From Chryseobacterium vaccae (lineage in GTDB: Bacteria > Bacteroidota > Bacteroidia > Flavobacteriales > Weeksellaceae), in assembly GCF_009602705.1 (NCBI RefSeq), contig NZ_VSWH01000001.1, positions 2,852,001 through 2,916,000 on the forward strand: a stretch of DNA of 64,000 nt, written 5' to 3'. Shown in pieces: positions 17,971-27,300 of this stretch. The position numbers were made by a program, and so were the translations under genes. Each line of letters opens with the position of its first letter. Position 1 is the first letter of the stretch. The notes under the pieces are model-generated. The model was not told the DNA's origin. It ran no database searches and saw only the letters and a list, made by a program, of their open reading frames with translations.

Positions 17971-18672
17971 ATGAAAAAAAAATTTCTGACCATCCTTCTC
18001 TTCACATTTCTAATCCCTAGCTTTGCTTACACACAGAAAAAAAGCAAAGAAATCCTCAAAAGCACAAATATCAAGGAAATAGAAGAGTACCTTAAAAACG
18101 CCCACCCTGATGATCCAAAAAGAAGTGTCCTGAAACCCAAACTCATTGCACTAAAGAATTCTGAATGGACCAAAGGGGCTAAAAATGCCAAACCTATGGA
18201 AGCCAGACCTGTCATTACGGATATTCCCAACAGGTTTATGAGAAATTCAAGCTCTGCAGATGCCGAAGAATTTAAAAAGCTCATCGCAGAAACCTCAGAT
18301 CAGCACAAGGAAAAAACAGTAAAGCTTCTGAACGCGATGTTTGATGAGGACATTACCCGCAAAGAAGCCGTATTGCTCTTCAGAAATAATTCAGACTGCA
18401 ATATTATCCTCAGAATTGAAGGAAAAGATTTTTACAACCTTGCTGTTCCTGCACATGGGGAAAACTTTATTGTTATCAATAAAGGCTCTTACAGCCTCAA
18501 CAGTAATGTGTGTGATGTAAAATACACTTCACAGAAAGACATAAAAAAAAGTATATTTGTAGTGATTGAAAATCCGGGGGCACGCCAGCCTGAAGTTAAT
18601 CAGAATCAGGAAACAAGCTCTAAGGAAAGCTCCCAGGCTAAACCTTCAAAAAAGAAAAAATCTAAAAAATAA
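17971..18672 (+). CDS. Secreted DUF6759-like protein, paralogue 3
   Basis: A 233-residue protein from the ATG at 17971 (a TTG directly upstream would add one residue). The signal peptide ends PSFAYTQ. It repeats the N-terminal module (ILKSTNIKEIEEYLKNAHPD, then DPKRSVLKPKL) and the C-terminal module (TVKLLNAMFDEDITRKEA, NNSDCNIILRIEG, VPAHGENFIVINKGSY, VCDVKYTSQKDI) of the 16198 protein. The C-terminus is a lysine/serine-rich tail (SQAKPSKKKKSKK) that may be disordered. It lies between trmB and a lipoprotein paralogue, with only 5 bases to the latter. Confidence 0.78.
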   Translation: MKKKFLTILLFTFLIPSFAYTQKKSKEILKSTNIKEIEEYLKNAHPDDPKRSVLKPKLIALKNSEWTKGAKNAKPMEARPVITDIPNRFMRNSSSADAEEFKKLIAETSDQHKEKTVKLLNAMFDEDITRKEAVLLFRNNSDCNIILRIEGKDFYNLAVPAHGENFIVINKGSYSLNSNVCDVKYTSQKDIKKSIFVVIENPGARQPEVNQNQETSSKESSQAKPSKKKKSKK

Positions 18673-18677
18673 CCGGC

Positions 18678-19121
18678 ATGAAAAAACTGTTCATACTTTC
18701 CGGAATCTCAATAATCCTTGCCAGCTGCAGTGTGAATTACGGCAGCTATCCAAACCGAAATCCTTATCCTTCTTCAGGGTCAGGAAACAGCAACAGTGCT
18801 GCCAATACCGAAAGAGAATACAATGAGCTTATCAAGACCTATAAGCCTGAGACTGCTGATGTTCTGAATGATTTACTTAATTCAGATTCTCCATCCAATC
18901 CTAAAACTTCAATTTCTGTACAAAATGGTTCACGATGTAATATGGTACTTACCGTAAGCAGCAACGGATTCTTTAAAAAGATCCCCATTGCTTCCGGGAA
19001 AATGGGCTATACAATGGTTCCCAAAAATCAGAATTATAAACTCTCCGGAATGCTGTGTAATTCGCCTTATCAATCAACAAAATACATAACGAGCTCTTAT
19101 TCTATAAAGCTTTCCAACTAA
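18678..19121 (+). CDS. DUF6759-like lipoprotein, paralogue 4
   Basis: A 147-residue lipoprotein (lipobox ILASC, acylated Cys at residue 17). It keeps only the C-terminal module of the family: YKPETADVLNDLLNSD, NGSRCNMVLTVSSNG, PIASGKMGYTMVPKNQNYKL and MLCNSPYQSTKYI, with both conserved cysteines. After the lipobox is a Ser/Pro/Asn-rich linker. The membrane anchor suggests the module works in the periplasm or at the surface, perhaps beside its secreted paralogue encoded 5 bases upstream. The function is unknown. Confidence 0.75.
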   Translation: MKKLFILSGISIILASCSVNYGSYPNRNPYPSSGSGNSNSAANTEREYNELIKTYKPETADVLNDLLNSDSPSNPKTSISVQNGSRCNMVLTVSSNGFFKKIPIASGKMGYTMVPKNQNYKLSGMLCNSPYQSTKYITSSYSIKLSN

Positions 19122-19125
19122 AAAT

Positions 19126-19153
19126 AAGCCCACATTGTTCTGTGGGTTTTTCT
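19126..19153 (+). terminator. Terminator of the DUF6759-like cluster
   Basis: AAGCCCACA pairs with TGTGGGTTT (one G-T pair) around 6 bases, followed by TTCTTT. Confidence 0.75.
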
Positions 19154-19200
19154 TTGTACTGATTTGCCCTACAAAAGATTAATAGAAATAAAATAACAAA

Positions 19201-19230
19201 AAAAACGCTGGACCTAAATCCAGCGTTTTT
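19201..19230 (-). terminator. rpsB terminator
   Basis: A perfect 12-base stem (AAAAACGCTGGA with TCCAGCGTTTTT) lies 23 bases beyond the rpsB stop. The U-run serves - strand transcripts. Confidence 0.85.
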
Positions 19231-19253
19231 CCTATATTAAAGAAAATCCTTAA

Positions 19254-20015
19254 TTATTCTGCATCAAAATCAGCATCTGTATCAGCAGATACTTTTTCTC
19301 CTTCTTCTTTAGATTTTTCTTTATCAGCTTTTCTTTGAGACTGACCTTCTTTGATAGAATCAGAAACAATACTCAAGATCATATCGATAGATTTAGAAGC
19401 ATCATCGTTTCCTGGGATAACGAAATCTACTTTTCTAGGATCAGAGTTTGTATCAACGATACCGAAAACTGGAATACCAAGTTTCTTAGCTTCAGTTACC
19501 GCGATGTGTTCTCTTAAGATATCAACTACAAAAATGGCAGAAGGAAGTCTAACCATGTCAGAGATAGATCCTAAGTTCTTCTCTAAGTTAGCTCTTTGTC
19601 TGTCAACTTGTAATCTTTCTTTTTTAGATAAAGTTTCGAACGTACCGTCTTTTTTCATTTTGTCGATAGAGTTCATCTTCTTTACCGCCTTTCTGATAGT
19701 AACGAAGTTCGTTAACATACCTCCAGGCCATCTTTCTGTAATATAAGGCATATTAAGTTCAGAAGCGTGTTTTGCAACAACTTCTTTCGCTTGCTTTTTA
19801 GTTGCTACGAAAAGAACTTTTTTACCTGCAGAAGTTAATTTTTCTAAAGCGTTACAAGCTTCATCCAATTTAACTGCTGTTTTATGTAAGTCTACAATGT
19901 GAATACCGTTTTTCTCCATAAAAATGTATGGAGCCATATTTGGGTTCCACTTTCTGGTCATGTGACCGAAGTGTACGCCAGCCTCTAAAAGGTCTTTTAC
20001 ATTTGCTTTTGCCAT
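19254..20015 (-). CDS. rpsB: 30S ribosomal protein S2
   Basis: S2 binds 16S rRNA on the back of the 30S subunit and helps recruit S1. The protein has the N-terminal GVHFGHMTRKWNPNMAPYIF motif, the ITERWPGGMLTNF segment and VFGIVDTNSDP, all typical of S2. At 253 residues it is slightly longer than the core fold because of an acidic C-terminal tail (EEGEKVSADTDADFDAE), common in Bacteroidota. It is the last gene of rplM-rpsI-rpsB, separated from rpsI by 203 bases that hold a structured segment. Its usual downstream partner tsf is absent. Confidence 0.98.
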   Translation of the reverse strand: MAKANVKDLLEAGVHFGHMTRKWNPNMAPYIFMEKNGIHIVDLHKTAVKLDEACNALEKLTSAGKKVLFVATKKQAKEVVAKHASELNMPYITERWPGGMLTNFVTIRKAVKKMNSIDKMKKDGTFETLSKKERLQVDRQRANLEKNLGSISDMVRLPSAIFVVDILREHIAVTEAKKLGIPVFGIVDTNSDPRKVDFVIPGNDDASKSIDMILSIVSDSIKEGQSQRKADKEKSKEEGEKVSADTDADFDAE

Positions 20016-20121
20016 GTTTTCTGTTTTTGTTAGTTTACTTTCCGTCTTTTAAACAATCAACAACTTCTTTAGATGGGAGAAGCGTTTGGATGCTAAACGT
20101 AACGGGCAATTTTTGCTTTAA

Positions 20122-20152
20122 GCTTCAGGCATTAAGCCGTAGGCTTTGAAGC
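20122..20152 (-). promoter_or_regulatory. Structured segment in the rpsI-rpsB spacer, candidate rpsB leader
   Basis: Read on the - strand, GCTTCA pairs with TGAAGC and inside it AAGCC pairs with GGCTT around a 3-base loop, with a 6-base bulge. AAGCTTAAAGCAA occurs on both sides of the region. Bacterial rpsB leaders are often bound by S2 itself for feedback. Whether this is such a leader is inference. Confidence 0.35.
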
Positions 20153-20218
20153 GAATTAAAAATTTTAATAAGTTTTTCAAAAAGCTTATTGCATATTGCT
20201 TTAAGCTTACCGCAATTC

Positions 20219-20605
20219 TTAACGTTTTGAGAATTGGAATCTCTTTCTTGCTTTTTTCTGACCTGGCTTCTTTCTTTCCACCATTCTTGCGTCTCTTGTA
20301 AGTAAACCAGCTGGCTTTAATGCTAATCTGAACTCAGCGTTGATTTCGCATAAAGCTCTTGAAATACCTAATCTGATAGCTTCTGCCTGACCTGTATTAC
20401 CACCACCGAATACGTTTACGGTAACGTCATACTGACCAACAGTCTCAGAAAGGATAAACGGTTGGTTTAATTTGTAAACCATCACGTCTGTAGAGAAATA
20501 TTCTTTAGCATCTTTACCGTTTACTGTAATGTTTCCAGAACCTGGTCTTACATAAACTCTTGCTACAGAAGTTTTTCTTCTTCCGATTTTGTGAACTATA
20601 GACAT
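20219..20605 (-). CDS. rpsI: 30S ribosomal protein S9
   Basis: S9 sits in the head of the 30S subunit, and its C-terminal tail reaches the P-site tRNA. The 128-residue protein shows the family marks [36 protein letters not shown] and the basic end [16 protein letters not shown], with the terminal KR that touches tRNA. It follows rplM by 6 bases, the order found in nearly all bacteria, so the two are one operon. Confidence 0.98.
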   Translation of the reverse strand: MSIVHKIGRRKTSVARVYVRPGSGNITVNGKDAKEYFSTDVMVYKLNQPFILSETVGQYDVTVNVFGGGNTGQAEAIRLGISRALCEINAEFRLALKPAGLLTRDARMVERKKPGQKKARKRFQFSKR

Positions 20606-20611
20606 AATTAA

Positions 20612-21067
20612 TTATTTAAATTCGTTAACATTAATTGTTTTTGGCTGTTGAGCTTCATGTTTGTGCTCAGTTCCTTCATATAAATAAAGGTTCTTAAGGA
20701 TAGCAGCTCCTAATCTGTTTTTAGGTAACATACCTTTTACAGACTTCTCTAATACCTTTAAAGAATCTTTCTTTTGAAGTTCAGCCGCAGTCATAGACTT
20801 CTGCCCACCAGGATATCCTGTATGCCAGATATAAGTCTTATCAGCCCACTTGTTTCCGGAAAGTGTAATTTTCCCAGCATTCAAAACGATTACATTATCA
20901 CCACAATCTACGTGAGGTGTAAAATTCGTTTTGTGCTTACCTCTCAAAATCTTTGCAACCGTAGAAGCTAATCTACCTAACGGCTGTCCTTCAGCGTCTA
21001 CCACAACCCATTCTTTATTCGCAGTAGCTTTGTTCGCTGAAACAGTTTTGTAACTTAATGTATTCAC
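20612..21067 (-). CDS. rplM: 50S ribosomal protein L13
   Basis: L13 is an early-assembling 23S rRNA-binding protein. The 151-residue protein has WVVVDAEGQPLGRLAS at the start, KTNFTPHVDCGDNVIVLNA in the middle and KGMLPKNRLG near the end. It heads the rplM-rpsI-rpsB operon, with a consensus -7 element about 47 bases upstream. The leader could form a short hairpin (ACCCTTTTAGGGGT), which may have a regulatory role. Confidence 0.98.
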   Translation of the reverse strand: MNTLSYKTVSANKATANKEWVVVDAEGQPLGRLASTVAKILRGKHKTNFTPHVDCGDNVIVLNAGKITLSGNKWADKTYIWHTGYPGGQKSMTAAELQKKDSLKVLEKSVKGMLPKNRLGAAILKNLYLYEGTEHKHEAQQPKTINVNEFK

Positions 21068-21113
21068 ACGTTTTAGTTAAAGATTAAACATAATTTACCC
21101 CTAAAAGGGTGTG

Positions 21114-21121
21114 CAAAGGTA
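21114..21121 (-). promoter_or_regulatory. -7 promoter element of rplM-rpsI-rpsB
   Basis: On the - strand this reads TACCTTTG, an exact TAnnTTTG match, 46 bases before the rplM ATG. Confidence 0.55.
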
Positions 21122-21383
21122 CAAATAATTTTTGTAACAGAAAAACATATTTTATTTTATCTATATAATGTGGCCTAACTTACGGTATGTTAATCGCTTT
21201 TATCATAGAAAATACCTTTGGCATAAATCTTGTAAAATGATTGGGCGTTGAAAAAATGTTCCTAAGATTCTAAAAACACAGATTTAAAGCAAAGAGTTTC
21301 TTCCCTCAACTCTTTTTTATTGCTTTTTCTTTAAAGATTCCCTCAAAAACTTATCAATATAATTATTATATCCCTGAAATAAT

Positions 21384-21391
21384 TATATTTG
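21384..21391 (+). promoter_or_regulatory. -7 promoter element of DUF3667 gene 1
   Basis: TATATTTG lies 20 bases before the ATG at 21412. The 19-base block CCTGAAATAATTATATTTG that contains it recurs before the paralogue at 22607. Confidence 0.55.
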
Positions 21392-21411
21392 TTTCCACCA
21401 TATTTCACTTT

Positions 21412-22515
21412 ATGAGCCACGGAAAATTAAGAGAAGACAAAACCTGCCTGAACTGCGGACATCAGGTTGAAGAAAGGTTTTGCCCACATTGCGGACAGGA
21501 AAATATTGAACGCAGACAACCTTTTCATTTTCTCTTCACCCATTTCATTGAGGATTTCACACACTATGACGGACAGTTCTGGAAAACCATACAATACCTG
21601 TTTACCCGCCCCGGAAAACTTACCCAGGAATATCTGGCTGGTAAAAGACAGGTCTATGTAGCTCCTGTGAAATTGTATATATTTATAAGTTTCATCACAT
21701 TTTTTCTACCCAATATCTTACCTCATCCAAAAGAGGAAAATCAAAAAGCCGATCTTATCGAAGTAGAAACAAAGTCAAAAAAAGAAAAACAGAAAGCTGC
21801 CACAAAAAACATTGTAAGTGAATTACAAAAGGAGGGTGTTATATCCCATGAGACGGCCAATGCAACTCAAAATGCATTAGACGACACATTAAAGATAGAA
21901 GATGTTGAAGGAAAAAAGGACATGTATCACCTTACATTCGATACCAAAGAGGAATCTATTATGAGTGCTTATACAATAGAACAATACGATTCCATTCTCG
22001 CTAAAGACAACTCAAACGCCCATAAACTGATAAGACCAATTGCAAAAAAGGTGTTTGAATTAAAGAAGGAAGGACTCAGCAAAAAACAGATATGGGAGAA
22101 ATATAAAAAAAACTTTATCCATACAATACCTAAAGCCCTTTTCGCTTACCTTCCTGTATTTGCATTCTTTCTTTGGCTATTTCATAATAAGAAAAAATGG
22201 TGGTACTTTGACCATGGCATATTTACGCTTCACTATTTCTCTTTCCTGCTATTGACAATACTGATTTTAATAGTAATAGAAAGAATTATGAGTTTTTTAC
22301 CGGACTATTCACTACTAAACATACTCGATGCATTAACAACCTTAGGTCTTCTTGCCTATATGACGGCTTATTTCTTTGTAGCCCATTACAGGGTATATGA
22401 AACGAAGAAAAGAGTAAGCATATTCAAAGGTTTCCTACTATTTCTTGTCAACAACATAGGGTTACTTCTCATGTTTTTAATCTTAACATATCTAAGCTTT
22501 GTAATGCTTCATTAA
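21412..22515 (+). CDS. DUF3667 zinc-ribbon membrane protein, copy 1
   Basis: A 367-residue protein whose N-terminal zinc ribbon (CLNCGHQVEERFCPHCGQ, four cysteines at about residues 12-31) and following RRQPFHFLFTHFIEDFTHYD, RPGKLTQEYLAGKR and VKLYIFISF segments are the DUF3667 signature. A charged middle (about residues 105-235), probably soluble, separates one N-terminal membrane segment from three or four near the C-terminus, including FAYLPVFAFFLWLF after HTIPKAL and LLIVIER-like stretches. The family's biochemical role is not established. The next gene is a close paralogue with a duplicated promoter. Confidence 0.87.
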   Translation: MSHGKLREDKTCLNCGHQVEERFCPHCGQENIERRQPFHFLFTHFIEDFTHYDGQFWKTIQYLFTRPGKLTQEYLAGKRQVYVAPVKLYIFISFITFFLPNILPHPKEENQKADLIEVETKSKKEKQKAATKNIVSELQKEGVISHETANATQNALDDTLKIEDVEGKKDMYHLTFDTKEESIMSAYTIEQYDSILAKDNSNAHKLIRPIAKKVFELKKEGLSKKQIWEKYKKNFIHTIPKALFAYLPVFAFFLWLFHNKKKWWYFDHGIFTLHYFSFLLLTILILIVIERIMSFLPDYSLLNILDALTTLGLLAYMTAYFFVAHYRVYETKKRVSIFKGFLLFLVNNIGLLLMFLILTYLSFVMLH

Positions 22516-22582
22516 AATTAATTTTACTTTAAAGATATCCGTAAAAGCGTACTGATATAATTCATTTATTTCCTGAAATAAT

Positions 22583-22590
22583 TATATTTG
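22583..22590 (+). promoter_or_regulatory. -7 promoter element of DUF3667 gene 2
   Basis: TATATTTG lies 16 bases before the ATG at 22607, inside the same 19-base block seen before copy 1. Confidence 0.55.
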
Positions 22591-22606
22591 CGCCAAACTC
22601 AAAACT

Positions 22607-23728
22607 ATGAGCCACGGAAAACTAAGAGAAGATAAGACATGCCTGAATTGCGGAAACCAGGTGGAAGAAAGATACTGCCCACACTGCGGACAGCAGAACA
22701 TCGAAAGCCGGCAGCCTTTTTATTATCTTTTTACTCATTTTATAGAAGACTTCACTCATTATGACGGGCAGTTTTGGAGTACCGTAAAAAACCTCCTGTT
22801 CAAACCGGGAAAACTTACCACAACTTATCTCGAAGGAAAAAGACAAAAATTCGTTCCTCCGGTAAAGCTTTATATATTTGTCAGCTTTGTCACCTTCTTT
22901 ATGTTTGCTATTTTCCCTCCTTTCAATCTCAAAGATTTTGATAAAGACAAAAAGGAAAATAAAACAACCCAGACAAGCCAGCCTCAAAAACTGGCCCTGC
23001 AGGAAGCTATTAAAGCTATTGAAGCGCAAAAACGGGAGCAAAAAGACTCCGCTAAAATTGCCCAGCTTACTGAAGGACAAAACTATCTTAAGGATTCTCT
23101 GAAGTTACAGAGTTTCCAGGAAGGCCTTGAAAGCACGATAGATACAGACAAGAAAATATCTGATAGCAGCAGCTTTTTGGGCTACAAGACCCAGGAAGAA
23201 TATGATAAAGGAATGGCCGGTAAAAAACGCCCGTTCGGTTTTATAAATGATGCTTTTGCCCATAAGTTTTTCAGCCTGAAAAAAGAGGGGGTAAAAAAAG
23301 GAGATATTATAAGAAATCTGGCAGAGACCTCTTTTCATCATCTACCCAAAGCTTTATTTATCTATCTTCCGGTTTTCGCCTTCTTTTTATGGATATTCCA
23401 CGGCAAGAAAAAATGGTGGTACTTTGATCATGGTATTTTTACCCTGCACTATTTTTCATTCTTATTGGTAAGCATCTTGATTTTTGCCATCTTAAACAGA
23501 ATTACAAATGCATTGGATAATGCTTTTCTGACTACATTAATCCGAATAGTGATGATCGCAATTATAATTTATGGATGGGCCTATTTCTTTGTTGCTCACC
23601 ACCGGGTATATAAATCCCACGGCGTTGTCAGCATTATCATCGGGGGAATTATATTCTTCCTCAATATGTTTGCATTCTTGTTTTTAGTGACCGGATTAGC
23701 CTTGATCAGCTTCCTGATGCTCCATTAA
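22607..23728 (+). CDS. DUF3667 zinc-ribbon membrane protein, copy 2
   Basis: A 373-residue tandem paralogue of the preceding gene. The first ~35 residues are almost identical (MSHGKLREDKTCLNCG, then CPHCGQQNIESRQPF), as are the membrane-proximal blocks KKKWWYFDHGIFTLHYFSFL and YFFVAHHRVY. The soluble middle differs: it is a Lys/Gln-rich, probably coiled segment (ALQEAIKAIEAQKREQKDSA). The best conserved parts are the ribbon and the membrane core, so the middle may set specificity. The duplication includes the promoter. Confidence 0.87.
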   Translation: MSHGKLREDKTCLNCGNQVEERYCPHCGQQNIESRQPFYYLFTHFIEDFTHYDGQFWSTVKNLLFKPGKLTTTYLEGKRQKFVPPVKLYIFVSFVTFFMFAIFPPFNLKDFDKDKKENKTTQTSQPQKLALQEAIKAIEAQKREQKDSAKIAQLTEGQNYLKDSLKLQSFQEGLESTIDTDKKISDSSSFLGYKTQEEYDKGMAGKKRPFGFINDAFAHKFFSLKKEGVKKGDIIRNLAETSFHHLPKALFIYLPVFAFFLWIFHGKKKWWYFDHGIFTLHYFSFLLVSILIFAILNRITNALDNAFLTTLIRIVMIAIIIYGWAYFFVAHHRVYKSHGVVSIIIGGIIFFLNMFAFLFLVTGLALISFLMLH

Positions 23729-23758
23729 AAGGAAAATATTTTGTCTGAATCCAAAGGT

Positions 23759-24091
23759 TTACTGGCGAAGCGATTTGCTTCCTCTGAAACTGGCAATTAA
23801 ATAATACACTACAAAGACCGTAGAAAATTTCAGAATAGACGGAATAGCAAGCTGAAGATTAAAGAGCAGACTTCCTATCAGAACCAGAACTCCCATTGCC
23901 GCAAAAGACAATCCCAGTTTTTTAGGCAGCGAGAAATCGGGAGTATCCAGATAGTAAGCAAGCCCCCATGCACACCCGAAAGCAACAGCATAATAAGCGT
24001 CCACTGCCATATCCTGTGAGCTCAGAAAAAAATAATTAATAAGGAAACTCACAACGGTTCCCAACGCGAAATAAATCAAAGCTTTCTGCAT
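23759..24091 (-). CDS. Small integral membrane protein
   Basis: A 110-residue protein from the ATG at 24091, chosen because a -7 element lies 17 bases upstream; a longer frame to 24193 runs through that promoter. Hydrophobic stretches ALIYFALGTVVSFLINYFF, VAFGCAWGLAYYL, GLSFAAMGVLVLIGSLLF and FSTVFVVYYLIASF suggest three or four membrane helices. No family is recognised. It is convergent with the DUF3667 genes and has a basic C-terminus (RGSKSLRQ), likely on the cytoplasmic side. Confidence 0.65.
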   Translation of the reverse strand: MQKALIYFALGTVVSFLINYFFLSSQDMAVDAYYAVAFGCAWGLAYYLDTPDFSLPKKLGLSFAAMGVLVLIGSLLFNLQLAIPSILKFSTVFVVYYLIASFRGSKSLRQ

Positions 24092-24108
24092 ATCCTTAAA
24101 ATATGGTG

Positions 24109-24116
24109 CAAAAGTA
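24109..24116 (-). promoter_or_regulatory. -7 promoter element of the small membrane protein gene
   Basis: On the - strand this reads TACTTTTG, 17 bases before the ATG at 24091. Confidence 0.5.
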
Positions 24117-24299
24117 GAGAATTTAATTTTGAGAAGATGAAAATACCGTGATTTTGAAAATAGAATCCAATAACCAGCTCTTATACCTGTCACTTTTCCG
24201 ATCCCAAAACCTTAATTTGGAAAAAATTAATTAAATAGCATTATTTAATAATTTAAAAATCAATAAACTATAATCAAACATAGGTTCTTATTTTATTAT

Positions 24300-24307
24300 T
24301 ATATTTG
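24300..24307 (+). promoter_or_regulatory. -7 promoter element of icmF
   Basis: TATATTTG lies 26 bases before the ATG at 24334. Confidence 0.5.
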
Positions 24308-24333
24308 AAAATTCAGAAATTTTCTATTTTTTT

Positions 24334-27300
24334 ATGGAAACCCAAAAATATACTCCAACCAACAAAGTCAGAATCGTAACAGCCGCATCTTTATTTGACG
24401 GCCACGATGCTGCGATCAATATCATGCGCCGTGTGATCCAGGGAACCGGATGCGAAGTTATTCACCTTGGCCACGACAAATCTGCAGAGGAAGTTGTTAA
24501 TACAGCCATCCAGGAAGATGCTAACGCCATTGCCTTAACATCCTACCAAGGCGGGCACAATGAATATTTTAAATATATCTACGATCTTTTAAGAGAAAAG
24601 AATTCACCGCAGATCAAAATTTTTGGCGGCGGCGGTGGAGTTATCCTCCCGGAAGAAATCAAAGATCTGATGTCTTACGGAATCGACAGAATCTATTCAC
24701 CGGATGACGGCCGTGAACTTGGTCTTCAGGGAATGATTGACGATCTTGTTCAGAGATCTGATTTTGCTACCGGAAAAGAGGTTACAGCGGCAGATCTTGA
24801 AACCATCAGCTTTGAAAACCCTACGAGTATTGCCCAGATCATCTCTGCTGTTGAAAACTTCTCAGAAGAAAAACCAGAATTAGTAAAAGCTATTGACGAG
24901 AAATCCAAAGATCTTATTATTCCGATTATCGGGATTACAGGAACCGGAGGAGCCGGAAAATCATCTTTAACAGACGAACTGGTAAGACGCTTCTTACGTT
25001 CCAATACCGATAAAAAAATTGCCATTATCTCAATTGACCCTTCGAAAAAGAAAACGGGTGGAGCATTACTGGGTGACAGAATCCGTATGAATGCCATCAA
25101 CGATCCGAGAGTTTACATGAGATCCATGGCGACGAGAGAAAACAACGTTTCGGTATCGCCATTCATCCATTCTGCATTGAATGTTCTGAAACTGGCACAC
25201 CCTGATGTCATTATTCTTGAAACTTCCGGTATCGGGCAATCCGGTTCAGAAGTATCTGATTTTGCAGATGTATCCATGTATGTAATGACTCCTGAATATG
25301 GAGCTTCTACCCAGCTTGAAAAGATCGACATGCTAGATTATGCAGATCTTGTGGCTTTAAATAAATCCGACAAGCGCGGAGCTCTGGACGCCCTTCAGGC
25401 TGTAAGAAAGCAGTTCCAGAGAAACCACCTTCTATGGGAAAGTCCATTGGAAGATATGCCGGTTTATGCTACCAAAGCATCCCAGTTCAATGATCACGGA
25501 ACAACAGAACTTTACAATAGACTGGTTTCAAAAGTGAATGATAAATTTGCAGGACTTGATCTGAAAAATTTCGTTGAACAGGAAGTTACTGAAGAAGTAA
25601 CGATCATTCCTCCAAAAAGAGTACGTTATCTTTCGGAAATCGTAGAAAATAACAAACAATATGATGCTGTAATCGAAAAGCAGGCTGAGCTTGCCAGAAA
25701 AATGTATCATATCGAGGGAGTGAAAAGCTTCCTTTCCAATGAAGTTCTGGAAGCGGAATATCAAAAGGCAGAAAAAGACCTTCAGCAGGAAAATATTGAC
25801 TTCCTGAAGACATGGGAAGATACAAAAAAGGCTTTTCATGAGGAGTTTTATTCCTATTATGTTCGTGGAAAAGAAATTAAGGTGGAAACCTCAACAGAAT
25901 CTTTATCCCATTTAAGAATTCCGAAAATTGCCCTTCCGAAATACAATGACTGGGGAGATCTCATTCAATGGAAAGGCCAGGAAAATCTTCCGGGAAGTTT
26001 CCCTTACACTGCAGGAATTTACCCATTCAAAAGAACCGGTGAAGACCCTACGAGAATGTTTGCGGGAGAAGGAGGTCCGGAAAGAACCAACAGAAGATTC
26101 CATTATGTATCTGCGGAAATGCCTGCAAAACGTTTATCTACAGCTTTCGACTCAGTAACTTTATATGGCCAGGACCCTGCTCTACCACCGGATATTTATG
26201 GAAAAATCGGTAACGCGGGAGTATCTATTGCCACGTTGGATGATGCAAAAAAACTGTATTCAGGGTTTGACCTTGTGAATGCGCTGACTTCTGTATCCAT
26301 GACGATCAACGGACCTGCTCCAATGCTGCTTGCGTTCTTTATGAATGCTGCCATTGACCAGAATGTTGAAAAGTACATCAAAGAGAATGGCTTAGAAGCT
26401 AAAGTAGAAGCTAAGCTTAAGGAAAAGTTTGACGATAAAGGTTTAGAAAGACCTCAATATAACGGAGAGCTTCCACCATCCAATAATGGACTGGGGCTTA
26501 AACTCTTAGGCTTAACAGGAGATGAAGTAATTCCTGCAGAAGTTTATGCTGAAATTAAAGCCAAAACAATTGCTACTGTTCGTGGAACTGTTCAGGCTGA
26601 TATTTTAAAAGAAGATCAGGCTCAGAATACTTGCATTTTCTCTACTGAATTTGCCCTAAGATTAATGGGTGACGTTCAGGAATATTTCATCACGGAAAAA
26701 GTAAGAAACTTCTACTCTGTTTCCATTTCAGGATACCACATTGCAGAAGCAGGTGCCAATCCGGTTTCCCAGCTGGCATTTACACTGGCTAACGGTTTCA
26801 CGTATGTGGAATATTACCTGAGCCGTGGAATGGATATCAATGATTTTGCACCGAACTTATCCTTCTTCTTCTCCAATGGTATTGATCCTGAATATTCAGT
26901 GATCGGACGTGTGGCCAGAAGAATCTGGGCAAAAGCCATGAAACTGAAATACGGAGCAGATGAAAGAAGCCAGATGCTGAAATATCACATCCAGACTTCC
27001 GGACGTTCGCTTCACGCTCAGGAAATTGATTTCAACGATATCAGAACAACGCTTCAGGCATTATATGCGATCTACGATAACTGTAACTCTCTTCACACGA
27101 ATGCGTATGACGAGGCCATTACCACACCTACCGAGCAATCCGTAAGAAGAGCAATGGCTATTCAGTTGATTATCAACAAAGAATTAGGTTTAGCGAAAAA
27201 TGAAAACCCGCTTCAGGGGTCATTCATCATTGAAGAGCTGACTGATCTTGTGGAAGAAGCTGTTTATGCTGAATTCGACAGAATCACAGAAAGAGGCGGT

